From: Phycisphaerales bacterium
GTDB lineage: Bacteria > Planctomycetota > Phycisphaerae > Phycisphaerales > SM1A02
DNA: 39,968 nt
NCBI GenBank assembly: GCA_022446945.1
Contig: JAKVBW010000003.1
Span: 1 to 39,968 of the forward strand
Direction: 5' to 3'
Numbering within the stretch: position 1 is the first letter of the stretch; each line of letters starts with the position of its first letter. Positions 29,732 through 37,835 of this stretch are shown piece by piece. Made by a program: the position numbers and the translations under genes. The notes below the pieces were generated by a model. The model did not search any database, had not been told where the DNA came from, and saw only the letters and a program-made list of their open reading frames with translations.

Positions 29732-30531
29732 TCGAACTGCACATTCTTGCCAGTGGGTCTCGGGGCAATGCCGCACTGCTGGTCTTGCCCGGATCCGATC
29801 GGCTCCTCATGATTGATGCGGGACTTTCGCCACGCCGCACGCGTCAGGCAATCGAGGCGCTCGGCAAAAGTCACTTTGAGCTGACGGACATTCTGCTGAC
29901 ACACGGCGACGGCGACCACCTCCATGCAGGCTGGGGACGCGCCGCACCAAGCTGGTCCTTTACGCTGCATGTACATCAAGGACATCTCTCGCGCGTGCAT
30001 CGCGCTGGACTGCCGTCCGAACGCATCCGCGCATTCGACAATCGCATTGATATTGGCCCTACTGTCCGTATCAGAACTGCCATGGCCGCGCATGACACAC
30101 ATGGCACCACCGCCTTCGCCATCGAACATCAGGGTGCGAGATTGGGATGGGCGACGGATCTGGGCCGGTTTGATGGAGATGTCTGCGACATGTTCCAACA
30201 AGAAGCTTTGGATGCATTTGCGATCGAATCGAACTACGACCCCTTATTGCAGGCCAACAGTGGCCGACCGGCCTTCCTGATTGATCGCATCACAAGTGGC
30301 GCTGGGCATCTCTCCAATGAAGATGCGATTGCTGCCGTCCTGTCACTCGCTCGGTGTGATGCGCTTCAACACATCGTTCTGCTGCATCGATCTGAACAGT
30401 GCAACTGCCCTGATCGCATGCGTCACCTTTGGCGATCGCGCGCACCTCATCTTGAGGATCGTGTGACGATTGCATCCCAAGCCACACGCTGCGAGCCGAT
30501 CTGCATCACCCCTGAGTCGTGTCCCATCTGA
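29728..30531 (+). CDS. MBL-fold hydrolase, YycJ/VicX-like
   Basis: LHILASGSRGNAALLVLPGSDRLLMIDAGLSPRRT, ILLTHGDGDHLHAG, AFAIESNYD, LLHRSEQCN; GTG start overlapping the lpxA stop (GTGA). Confidence 0.82.
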   Translation: MIELHILASGSRGNAALLVLPGSDRLLMIDAGLSPRRTRQAIEALGKSHFELTDILLTHGDGDHLHAGWGRAAPSWSFTLHVHQGHLSRVHRAGLPSERIRAFDNRIDIGPTVRIRTAMAAHDTHGTTAFAIEHQGARLGWATDLGRFDGDVCDMFQQEALDAFAIESNYDPLLQANSGRPAFLIDRITSGAGHLSNEDAIAAVLSLARCDALQHIVLLHRSEQCNCPDRMRHLWRSRAPHLEDRVTIASQATRCEPICITPESCPI

Positions 30532-31279
30532 CGGGGGGAAGTGGATGGCCCATGGTCGCCTGATCGGATGGTGGCCATGTCTCTGGAAGGGGAGGAAGTT
30601 CAAGTCTTTGGCTGTCGACCAGTCGAGGTGCCAGAAGTGGCACGGCTGTTTCTGGCCCCTCGTCAGACACCGATCGGACACGGTCTTCGGTTACCCGTCC
30701 GGCTGGATCGAAAGAACGCCACACCTGCAATCCATCCAACAGTGGGATCGCCCGACATCCCGCAATCCCCTGCGCAAGCATTGGCTCATCCCGTCCCTGC
30801 CACCATGCCACAGGTGTGCCGGGAAGCGCAAGCGTTCCCGGGGGCATCATGGCAACGACCCCATCATCAGATGCTGATGCAGGAACTGGCCGCACCTCAG
30901 GCATGTTCATCAGGCCAGGCCCCTCCCACATGATCGTCCATGTCAAATCACGTCGCGCTTGCACAATGGCGTCTGCAGCCGCGGCATCCGCCTGCGCAAT
31001 CATTTCGGGCGGCTCGTCAAAAGCATCTTCAACATCAGCACGGCGTGCCGACAGAAGTGCCCCAGCCTGATCCAAAGCCAGTGCACGCTCTTCCACCGGA
31101 AGATCAGGAATGTGAGGAAGTGATCTTGCGAGGGCTTCAAATGTGATGAGTGCCGGCATCACCTGCTGCCAGGGCCCTTTGGGCTGGCCATCCAAAGCAC
31201 GCGCGGCCCGAGCCAGATCCATCCAATGCGCCAAGAGCGATGTCCACGACAGCCAATTCGAATCTAGGGGTGGGCACAT
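30506..31279 (-). CDS. Hypothetical protein
   Basis: Long ORF in a gap with no better alternative; no recognised motif. Start at 31279 (MCPPLDSNWLSW). Tail overlaps the convergent MBL gene by 26 nt. Confidence 0.5.
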   Translation of the reverse strand: MCPPLDSNWLSWTSLLAHWMDLARAARALDGQPKGPWQQVMPALITFEALARSLPHIPDLPVEERALALDQAGALLSARRADVEDAFDEPPEMIAQADAAAADAIVQARRDLTWTIMWEGPGLMNMPEVRPVPASASDDGVVAMMPPGTLALPGTPVAWWQGRDEPMLAQGIAGCRAIPLLDGLQVWRSFDPAGRVTEDRVRSVSDEGPETAVPLLAPRLVDSQRLELPPLPETWPPSDQATMGHPLPPVRWDTTQG

Positions 31280-31413
31280 GTCTGCAGTGTCCCCGATTGA
31301 GCCAACGATCGCAGAACAACCTGACTGCGTCCGAGAATGTGATGACTGCAATGCCTTCCAACAACTGGGTTTGCTGAACCTGATGGGCCCTGAAAGCCGA
31401 TGAATGTCTGGTC

Positions 31414-33981
31414 ATGGCACTATCAGCAACCGCTCGTACACGCGGCCGTGGAGCTTCCCCGGCCACATCATCCGCCCCTGCACTCCGCTGGGCGGGTTGG
31501 ATCATTGCGTCAGGCTTCTGGTGCTTTCTGATCTTGGCCCTGATCTCATTCTCGCCAGATGATCCGCCTTCTCACACAGTCTCTGCTTGGAATGGGCCAG
31601 TCGACAACCTCGGGGGACAACTGGGTGCCTGGCTTGCCTATGGGTCCTTCCACCTCGTCGGATGGGGCATTTGGGTGCTTGCAGCGGGCACCGGAACCTG
31701 GTTCATCCTGAAGTTGATCGGCAAGCAGCCTGGGCACGCCCCCCTTCGCGCAGTGGGACTCGTTCTGGCCGCGATCGGTTTGTCCTCATTGCACGCCGCA
31801 GTACTGCCCACGATGGGTGGACTGGCCGGCGCGCCTGGTGGACTGATTGGGCACACCCTTGTCGGTGCGGTCACACCGCAGATCGGCGGTCTGGGGACAG
31901 CGTTGTTGACGCTTGTCCTGTTGCTGGTCGGACTCGTCATCGCAGCAGATGAAGTGATGCTTGCCCTCCCAGGTTGGGCCTTAGAGCGCGTCCGATCCAT
32001 TCCTCTCCGCGCGCCGCGACCACGATTTGGTTGGGTTCGCGCGCTGGGCATCCGTCCAGATGGCGGGACGGCCACGATGGATGAAGAGGAAGACACTGAG
32101 ACGTGGGAAGACGATGTCGAGGACGCTTGGGAGGAGGATGAAGAACCCGAGGCCGAGGATGAATATGAAGATGAGTATGAAGATGAATATGAAGATGAAT
32201 ACGAAGAGGATGAAGAGGAATACGAGGACGATGAGGAAGAGGAAGACATCCCTGAACCTGCGCCCAAACGGCTGACAAAAGCGCAGCGGCGCGCAAAGAT
32301 TGAAAAACTGAGAATCAAGATCTTCGGCGGCGCCAAAGACGTCGCAACCGATGACGACATCCAGCGAGAAGACTTCGAAGGCTACGAATTCCCCTCCGTC
32401 GAATTGCTTGCCGAGCCAGAAGGTGATTACTCGGAGAAGGCAGAAGCGATGGTCCGCCGTCAAGCGGAACTGCTGGAGGAGGCCTTGACAACATTCCGCA
32501 TCAATGCGGAAGTCTCCGGAATCGAATCAGGCCCCACAGTCACGCTCTACTCGGTGCAACTTGCGCCAGGAACACGCGTCGCCACCCTTACGAAGATTTC
32601 TAGCGATCTGGCGCGGAGTCTCGGCGCTCAGAACATCCGGATCGTTCCCAACATGGCGGGGCGCACCACGGTCGGCATCGAAGTACCAAACTCCAGCCGT
32701 GAAAAGGTACGCCTTCGCGAGTTGATCAGCAGCGGTGCCGCGGAAGGCATGACGCTGCCGATGTTCCTCGGCAAGGATGCAAGTGGAGAGCCACTTGTGG
32801 AAGACCTTGTCAAGATGCCGCACATGCTCATCTCAGGAACGACCGGTTCCGGCAAGAGCGTCTGCATCAACACGATCATCATGTCTTGGCTGTTCTTGAA
32901 GCGACCGGACGAGCTCAAACTCATTTTGGTCGATCCCAAGATGGTCGAGCTTGGCATGTTCGGAGACATTCCTCATCTGGCCTGTCCTGTCGTCACCGAA
33001 ATGAACCGTGCCGCCGCGATACTCGAATGGGCAGTTCGCAAGATGGAAGAACGCTATGAACTTCTGAGAGAAGCAGGCGTGCGAGACATCAGTTCGTTCA
33101 ATGCGCTAACGGATGAAGAAAAGCATGACCGATTCCAGCCCGAGAACGATCTGGAAGAAGCCAAGATTCCCAAATCGATGCCATATGTGGTCTTCGTCAT
33201 CGATGAACTTGCCGATCTGATGATGACGAACAAGGAAGTCGAGCAGGCCATTGTGCGTATCGCGCAGAAAGCACGCGCCGTCGGCATCCACCTGATTCTG
33301 GCAACACAACGACCCAGCGCCAACGTCGTCACCGGTCTGATCAAGTCGAACATGCCCTGCAGAATGAGCTTCAAGGTCGCCAGTGGCATGGACAGCAGGA
33401 TCGTTCTCGACACCAAGGGTGCGGAACTTCTGCTTGGACAAGGGGACATGATGCTGGTCACGCCGCGGCAGCCAGATGTCCGCCGAGCCCAGGCCACGCT
33501 CGTGGATGATGGCGAAAGCCGAAAGGTTGTCCGGTTCCTCAAGGAAGTCGCCGCACCGAATTTCGAACGATCGCTCATTCAGCTCCGACCTGGCAGCGAT
33601 GGTGAAGTGGGCGGCGCCCCCGTCGAGCGTGATCCCATGTTTGATGATGCCGTCCGCATCATGATCGAAAGCGGCCGTGGCAGTGTGTCGCTCCTCCAAA
33701 GGCGCCTGGCGATCGGTTACTCCCGCGCATCTCGCATTGTCGACCAAATGGGCCAAGCGGGCATTCTGGGCGAACACAAAGGCTCGGTCGCCCGTGAAGT
33801 GCTCATCTCGCTCGAGGAATGGGAGCAGATGCAGGCCATGGGCGATGAGGAAGCATCCTCGGATGAATCCGATGACAATGATGCGTCCGGCGAGTACGAG
33901 TATGAGTATGAATATGACGAGGAAGACCCGGATGAACTGGATGGCGTACCGGAAGAGATGCCGGGCGAGTACCAGACTTAG
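31414..33981 (+). CDS. ftsK: FtsK/SpoIIIE family DNA translocase
   Basis: N-terminal TM segments; LISGTTGSGKSVCINTIIMSWLFLKRPDELKLILVDPKMVELG; VVFVIDELADLMM; ATQRPSANVVTGLIKSNMPCR; gamma domain SVSLLQRRLAIGYSRASRIVDQMGQAGILG. Confidence 0.96.
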   Translation: MALSATARTRGRGASPATSSAPALRWAGWIIASGFWCFLILALISFSPDDPPSHTVSAWNGPVDNLGGQLGAWLAYGSFHLVGWGIWVLAAGTGTWFILKLIGKQPGHAPLRAVGLVLAAIGLSSLHAAVLPTMGGLAGAPGGLIGHTLVGAVTPQIGGLGTALLTLVLLLVGLVIAADEVMLALPGWALERVRSIPLRAPRPRFGWVRALGIRPDGGTATMDEEEDTETWEDDVEDAWEEDEEPEAEDEYEDEYEDEYEDEYEEDEEEYEDDEEEEDIPEPAPKRLTKAQRRAKIEKLRIKIFGGAKDVATDDDIQREDFEGYEFPSVELLAEPEGDYSEKAEAMVRRQAELLEEALTTFRINAEVSGIESGPTVTLYSVQLAPGTRVATLTKISSDLARSLGAQNIRIVPNMAGRTTVGIEVPNSSREKVRLRELISSGAAEGMTLPMFLGKDASGEPLVEDLVKMPHMLISGTTGSGKSVCINTIIMSWLFLKRPDELKLILVDPKMVELGMFGDIPHLACPVVTEMNRAAAILEWAVRKMEERYELLREAGVRDISSFNALTDEEKHDRFQPENDLEEAKIPKSMPYVVFVIDELADLMMTNKEVEQAIVRIAQKARAVGIHLILATQRPSANVVTGLIKSNMPCRMSFKVASGMDSRIVLDTKGAELLLGQGDMMLVTPRQPDVRRAQATLVDDGESRKVVRFLKEVAAPNFERSLIQLRPGSDGEVGGAPVERDPMFDDAVRIMIESGRGSVSLLQRRLAIGYSRASRIVDQMGQAGILGEHKGSVAREVLISLEEWEQMQAMGDEEASSDESDDNDASGEYEYEYEYDEEDPDELDGVPEEMPGEYQT
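32161..32208 (+). repeat. 12-bp tandem repeat (4 units, EYED) in the ftsK acidic linker
   Basis: GAATATGAAGAT / GAGTATGAAGAT / GAATATGAAGAT / GAATACGAAGAG read directly. Confidence 0.85.
33892..33915 (+). repeat. 6-bp tandem repeat (EY x4) in the ftsK C-terminal tail
   Basis: GAGTAC GAGTAT GAGTAT GAATAT. Confidence 0.85.
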
Positions 33982-34049
33982 CGGCTCCTGACAGCACCTC
34001 AGGCTTCGGACAAACCAAATCATTCAACTGGCCAGCCCCCTCTTCGCCG

Positions 34050-34220
34050 ATAGAACCTTTATGGCGACGGACGTGGCGGGTCCGGACAGGCCCACGGCCC
34101 CAGCGACGTTGCCATCCCCCGCGGACATGCCGCGGCGGCGTGCCTTTGGGACGCCGAAGGCGGAGGGAGTGTGGCGGCCGGACGTCACTGCCGGTGGCGG
34201 CCACGCAGGTAGGGCCTGAT
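34050..34220. other. GC-rich, hairpin-rich intergenic segment; possible structured RNA or tiny ORF
   Basis: Contains CCGCGG-ACATG-CCGCGG, GGCGT...ACGCC and GGCGACG...CGTTGCC pairings; visibly more G/C-rich than flanking DNA; no known RNA family recognised. Confidence 0.35.
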
Positions 34221-34262
34221 ACAAAGCGAGGTGATCTCATGTTGACTTGTGACTTGCTTCGA

Positions 34263-34389
34263 GGATCGCACAACTAACGTAAGCGACCGACGGGTTCGCA
34301 ACTTGTGCGATCCACGCTGCGCTACGAGCGCAGTGAAAATGAGATTTAAAACAACCAGCACGGAAGGCCTCGCCCTCCGTGCTGGCTGT
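34263..34389. promoter_or_regulatory. Three consecutive strong hairpins upstream of the His/Met-rich protein gene
   Basis: GGATCGCACAA (34263-34273)/TTGTGCGATCC (34303-34313); CTGCGCT-ACG-AGCGCAG (34317-34333); CCAGCACGGA (34355-34364)/TCCGTGCTGG (34376-34385). Confidence 0.5.
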
Positions 34390-34433
34390 CTATCACGGCG
34401 GGTATGCTGTCGATCGTCAAGAAGGAGACCATC

Positions 34434-35537
34434 ATGCACATGCTTGCCTTTGGATCAGCCGTTGCCGTCATCTCTGCCTGGGCCGCAGCCCCGACAACGA
34501 TGATGTTCGAATCAGGCCTACTACGCACATTCGCGAACGCCATACAGGCTGATCACGGATGCGAATCGTTGGATGTCGTGATTGACGATGGCGAGTTTCT
34601 CGTCCTTCTTGATGAATCTGGTGATGTCACGGAGATCGAACTCGGAGAAATGCCGGATGTGGCATGGGCCAGTATCGACCCCCCCTCATTACCCCACATT
34701 GCGATGGCTTCTGCTCAACAAGTAGAGGAGACCGATGTCACTGTTGAAGTCATCAATGGCGATGGCCACGTCGTGATCAAGCACAACGGAGAAGTGCGAG
34801 AGTTCGATCTCGAAGATTTCCCCTTTGACGAGATGATGCATGAACACGACAACAATCTCTACGAACTACTTGGTCGCTTCATGAACAATGATCGCGGCGA
34901 TCATGGCCGGCATCATCGTGAACACGATGAACGCCATGTGGAAATGATCTTTGAAATCGATGGCGAGGACGGTCGTCACATGCGTAGACGCATGATGATC
35001 GATGAAGAAGATGGGCCCCATGGCATGATGGCCATCCGGAGAGGCCATGACCGGCATGACATGCCCGATCGGCGCATGGAGGAACTGCGCCGACACATGG
35101 AGTTCATGCGCATGATGCGTGAAGATCCCGAAACCGTCTGGCGCATGATTGAACACCTGCCGGATGACGTGCGGGGCGAATTTGAAGAGATGATGCATCA
35201 CATGATGGAATTGCACGCAGACGAACACCACATGCATGATGACTTTGGCCATCAAGCAGGCGAGTTCGTCCACAAGATGCAGATGACTCGAAAAGTCGCA
35301 GCAGCGTTGGAAGACGGCGAAGCCGTGGCGATCTTCAGCGTCTGGCAGGCGCGAGAACGGATGGAGCCAGACAGTCGAATTCAGTTGCTCGCCCCCATGA
35401 TCGTCAACGAAGATTTGATTCCATCAGTTCGCAATGCAGCCGCTTGGGTTGTCATGGAAGCGCAGGCAGAACTTGGTCAGTCGGCCGCGGGCGTTGCAAC
35501 GCTTAGGGAGTTGATCCTGCGAAATGGCTCCCGCTGA
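34434..35537 (+). CDS. Exported His/Met/Asp-rich protein, unknown function
   Basis: AAGGAG at 34422-34427 upstream of ATG 34434; signal MHMLAFGSAVAVISAWAAAP; central region with dense H and M (e.g. EEMMHHMMELHADEHHMHDDFGH). Confidence 0.75.
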   Translation: MHMLAFGSAVAVISAWAAAPTTMMFESGLLRTFANAIQADHGCESLDVVIDDGEFLVLLDESGDVTEIELGEMPDVAWASIDPPSLPHIAMASAQQVEETDVTVEVINGDGHVVIKHNGEVREFDLEDFPFDEMMHEHDNNLYELLGRFMNNDRGDHGRHHREHDERHVEMIFEIDGEDGRHMRRRMMIDEEDGPHGMMAIRRGHDRHDMPDRRMEELRRHMEFMRMMREDPETVWRMIEHLPDDVRGEFEEMMHHMMELHADEHHMHDDFGHQAGEFVHKMQMTRKVAAALEDGEAVAIFSVWQARERMEPDSRIQLLAPMIVNEDLIPSVRNAAAWVVMEAQAELGQSAAGVATLRELILRNGSR

Positions 35538-35561
35538 GACTCCGCAGGTAGACAGATTTGC

Positions 35562-36770
35562 TCAGGCCAGGGGCTGAACTGACTCGACGATTTCGAGACC
35601 ATATGCCCCGAGTCCATGCCAGGTTCGCTGGGTAGAAGTGAGGAGTCTCAGTTTGCGCACACCGAGTTCCCGGAGGATCTGACTTCCCGTTCCGGTATTG
35701 CGCGTATCGATCGGCACGGCTCTGCCTCCAACCCCATCCTTTCTCGTCAGATCCGGGCGATCAGGATCATCCACTTCAGGTCGACGCACCTTGTGCAACA
35801 ACTGGGATAGTGCGCTGTCGCCCATGTGCTCGGGCCGGAGATAGATCAACGCGCCACGGCCTTCTTCAGCAATCGCGCGCATCGATGCGTGGAGCAATTC
35901 GCCAGAAGGTGATTCACCGACCTTGAAAATGTCGCCAAGCACATCACGGCGATGTACCCGTACCAGTACGGGCTCGTCCGTTTTCTTGGGCTGGCCATGA
36001 GCATCCACATCACCAATGCCCCCGCAGCAGAGCGCGATATGGGGTTGCGGGTCAACGGCACTTTCAAAAGCAATCAGATTGAAAGTCCCCCAGGGTGTCT
36101 CGATCGGCGAGCCTGCGAGCGGCTCCAATCGTCTGACAAGTGTTTCTTCAGCCAAACGATGTTCAATGATCTGATCCACGCTGCACATCCGAAGTCCGTG
36201 TTCGGCGCACATTGCCTCGAGATCAGGGATTCTCGCCATGTCCCCATCAGGTCGCACAATTTCGATGATCGCGGCGGCGGGCTGCAGGCCTGCCAGCCTG
36301 CACAAATCGACAGATCCCTCTGTTTGCCCCGTCCGCGCCAGTACACCACCTGCCCGGGCGCGAAGCGGATTGATATGACCGGGGCGGACAAGATCATCCG
36401 AACGCGTTTGGGGCGACGCCAGCATCTGAATGGTCTTGGCACGGTCGGAGGCTGAAATACCCGTTCCGACACCATGACGCGGATGACCATCGACGCTGAC
36501 AGTAAAGGCCGTCGTTCGCAACGATGTGTTGACTGCAGATTGGGGGCCAAGATCCAGCCGATCGCAATCTTCACCGCTCATCGCCACACAGAGGTATCCG
36601 CCCCCCACCCGCGTCATGAAGTTGATGGCCTCGACGTCTACATGTTCCGCCGCAATCACGAAGTCACCCTCATTTTCGCGGCCTTCATCGTCAACCAGAA
36701 CGATGGGCTTGCCATCACGCAGATCGGCAAGAATCTCGGAAATGGGGCTCAGGTGGGTCATGGTCGTCAT
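35562..36770 (-). CDS. RibBA-like protein: DHBP synthase domain plus degenerate GTP-cyclohydrolase-II-like domain
   Basis: VDDEGRENEGDFVIAAEHV, HGVGTGISASDRAKTIQ, RPGHINPLRARAGGVLARTGQTEGSVDL; C-terminal part aligns by pattern to GCH-II but lacks its Zn cysteines. Confidence 0.88.
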   Translation of the reverse strand: MTTMTHLSPISEILADLRDGKPIVLVDDEGRENEGDFVIAAEHVDVEAINFMTRVGGGYLCVAMSGEDCDRLDLGPQSAVNTSLRTTAFTVSVDGHPRHGVGTGISASDRAKTIQMLASPQTRSDDLVRPGHINPLRARAGGVLARTGQTEGSVDLCRLAGLQPAAAIIEIVRPDGDMARIPDLEAMCAEHGLRMCSVDQIIEHRLAEETLVRRLEPLAGSPIETPWGTFNLIAFESAVDPQPHIALCCGGIGDVDAHGQPKKTDEPVLVRVHRRDVLGDIFKVGESPSGELLHASMRAIAEEGRGALIYLRPEHMGDSALSQLLHKVRRPEVDDPDRPDLTRKDGVGGRAVPIDTRNTGTGSQILRELGVRKLRLLTSTQRTWHGLGAYGLEIVESVQPLA

Positions 36771-36906
36771 CGCAACCCCCCAGTGTATCCGACTCGCTGG
36801 CGTTCCCTCAGGCGCGAGGGGGAGGCTCGCGGTGCATGATCTGTGGGCGAGTCCACCCGCCTCTTGGCGTGCTACCCTCTCTCTTCACTTGACTTGGAGT
36901 AGAACC

Positions 36907-37818
36907 ATGCGCCCCACACCTCTGCTGAGCCTCAGTGCGCTGACCATCCTGTTGACCGGCTGTGACGCCAACACTGAAACGGCCAAGAAGCCCGAGCCGG
37001 CCGCCGTGGCACCCGCACCACCGCCTCCGGCACGTGATCTTGTCAAGGGATACACCCTGCCAGGAAATGCCGCCATCGGGACAGGAACCAAGCGTGGGGC
37101 ACATGCCCTGACTTGGACAATCAAGCCCGGACAAGGAGATGCCCTCCCGGGCACACCGACAATTGCGGTCTTCCGTGTGCGAGGTTGGACGACTGATGGG
37201 AAGCAATACTTCGGTGATGAGGACAACTGGGATGAACTGCTGCTCTCGACCGGAGAAGCAACGACATTCCGGGGTTGGTCCGATGCCGTTGCCGGACAAC
37301 GGGTCGGTGAAATCCGGAAAGTCTGGATCGAAGGCGATGACAGCAGTAGTTGGCCGGTTCAAGACACGCCTGAAAATCATCTCGTGATGGATTTGGAATT
37401 GATGTCGATCGAGCCCGCCTCGATCGACTCCGGCAGCATTCCAGGGATGCCCATCGGAGAGGCGTCGCTGAAAGGTTCGACAACGGGACTGCGATGGTTC
37501 GAACTCGCGCCAGGCACAGGCACGCCGCTGAAGGCAGGAGACACGGCAACCATTCGGTGCGCCGCCTGGCTCGGCGATGGAACGCCTTGGCAAGATGCAA
37601 CCGAGATGCCCGTCACCATCACGATCGACGAGTCGATGATGCCAGCGCTCGCTGAAGGGATTGTGGGGATGTCACCTGGTGGCATACGCAAATTGATCAT
37701 CCCGCCGCAACTCGGCGCAGGGTTCGACCCGACAGGCACCACGCCTCCCGGCGCCGTGCTCGTCATGGATGTGGAATACATGCCTGCGGGCGACACGACC
37801 GCGAACGCCACCAACTGA
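36907..37818 (+). CDS. Lipoprotein with two FKBP-type peptidyl-prolyl isomerase-like domains
   Basis: Lipobox LLTGC; FRVRGWTTDGKQYFGD...TTFRGWSDAVAGQRVGEIRKVWI and ...GDTATIRCAAWLGDGTPWQD...MPALAEGIVGMSPGGIRKLIIPPQLGAGF. Start at 36907. Confidence 0.75.
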   Translation: MRPTPLLSLSALTILLTGCDANTETAKKPEPAAVAPAPPPPARDLVKGYTLPGNAAIGTGTKRGAHALTWTIKPGQGDALPGTPTIAVFRVRGWTTDGKQYFGDEDNWDELLLSTGEATTFRGWSDAVAGQRVGEIRKVWIEGDDSSSWPVQDTPENHLVMDLELMSIEPASIDSGSIPGMPIGEASLKGSTTGLRWFELAPGTGTPLKAGDTATIRCAAWLGDGTPWQDATEMPVTITIDESMMPALAEGIVGMSPGGIRKLIIPPQLGAGFDPTGTTPPGAVLVMDVEYMPAGDTTANATN

Positions 37819-37835
37819 ACAGACAGGAGATTCGC

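Noticed and set aside
32027-32275. ORF with RPRMNMKMSMKMNMKMN repeats
   Set aside because: Alternative frame of the same 12-bp ftsK repeat.
31638-32360. Antisense Ser-rich ORF (SSSSSSSYSSSSSSYSSSYSSSYSSS...) opposite ftsK
   Set aside because: It is the reverse-strand shadow of the acidic EDEY repeat codons in ftsK; no independent coding evidence.
34283-34313. GGGTTCGCAAC resembling a tRNA T-arm
   Set aside because: The flanking 5-bp T-stem, acceptor stem and anticodon arm cannot be formed; the segment is explained by the 11-bp inverted repeat.
36526-36906. N-terminal extension of the 36526..37818 ORF
   Set aside because: Overlaps the divergent RibBA gene; the lipoprotein signal starts at 36907, so the extension is not real.
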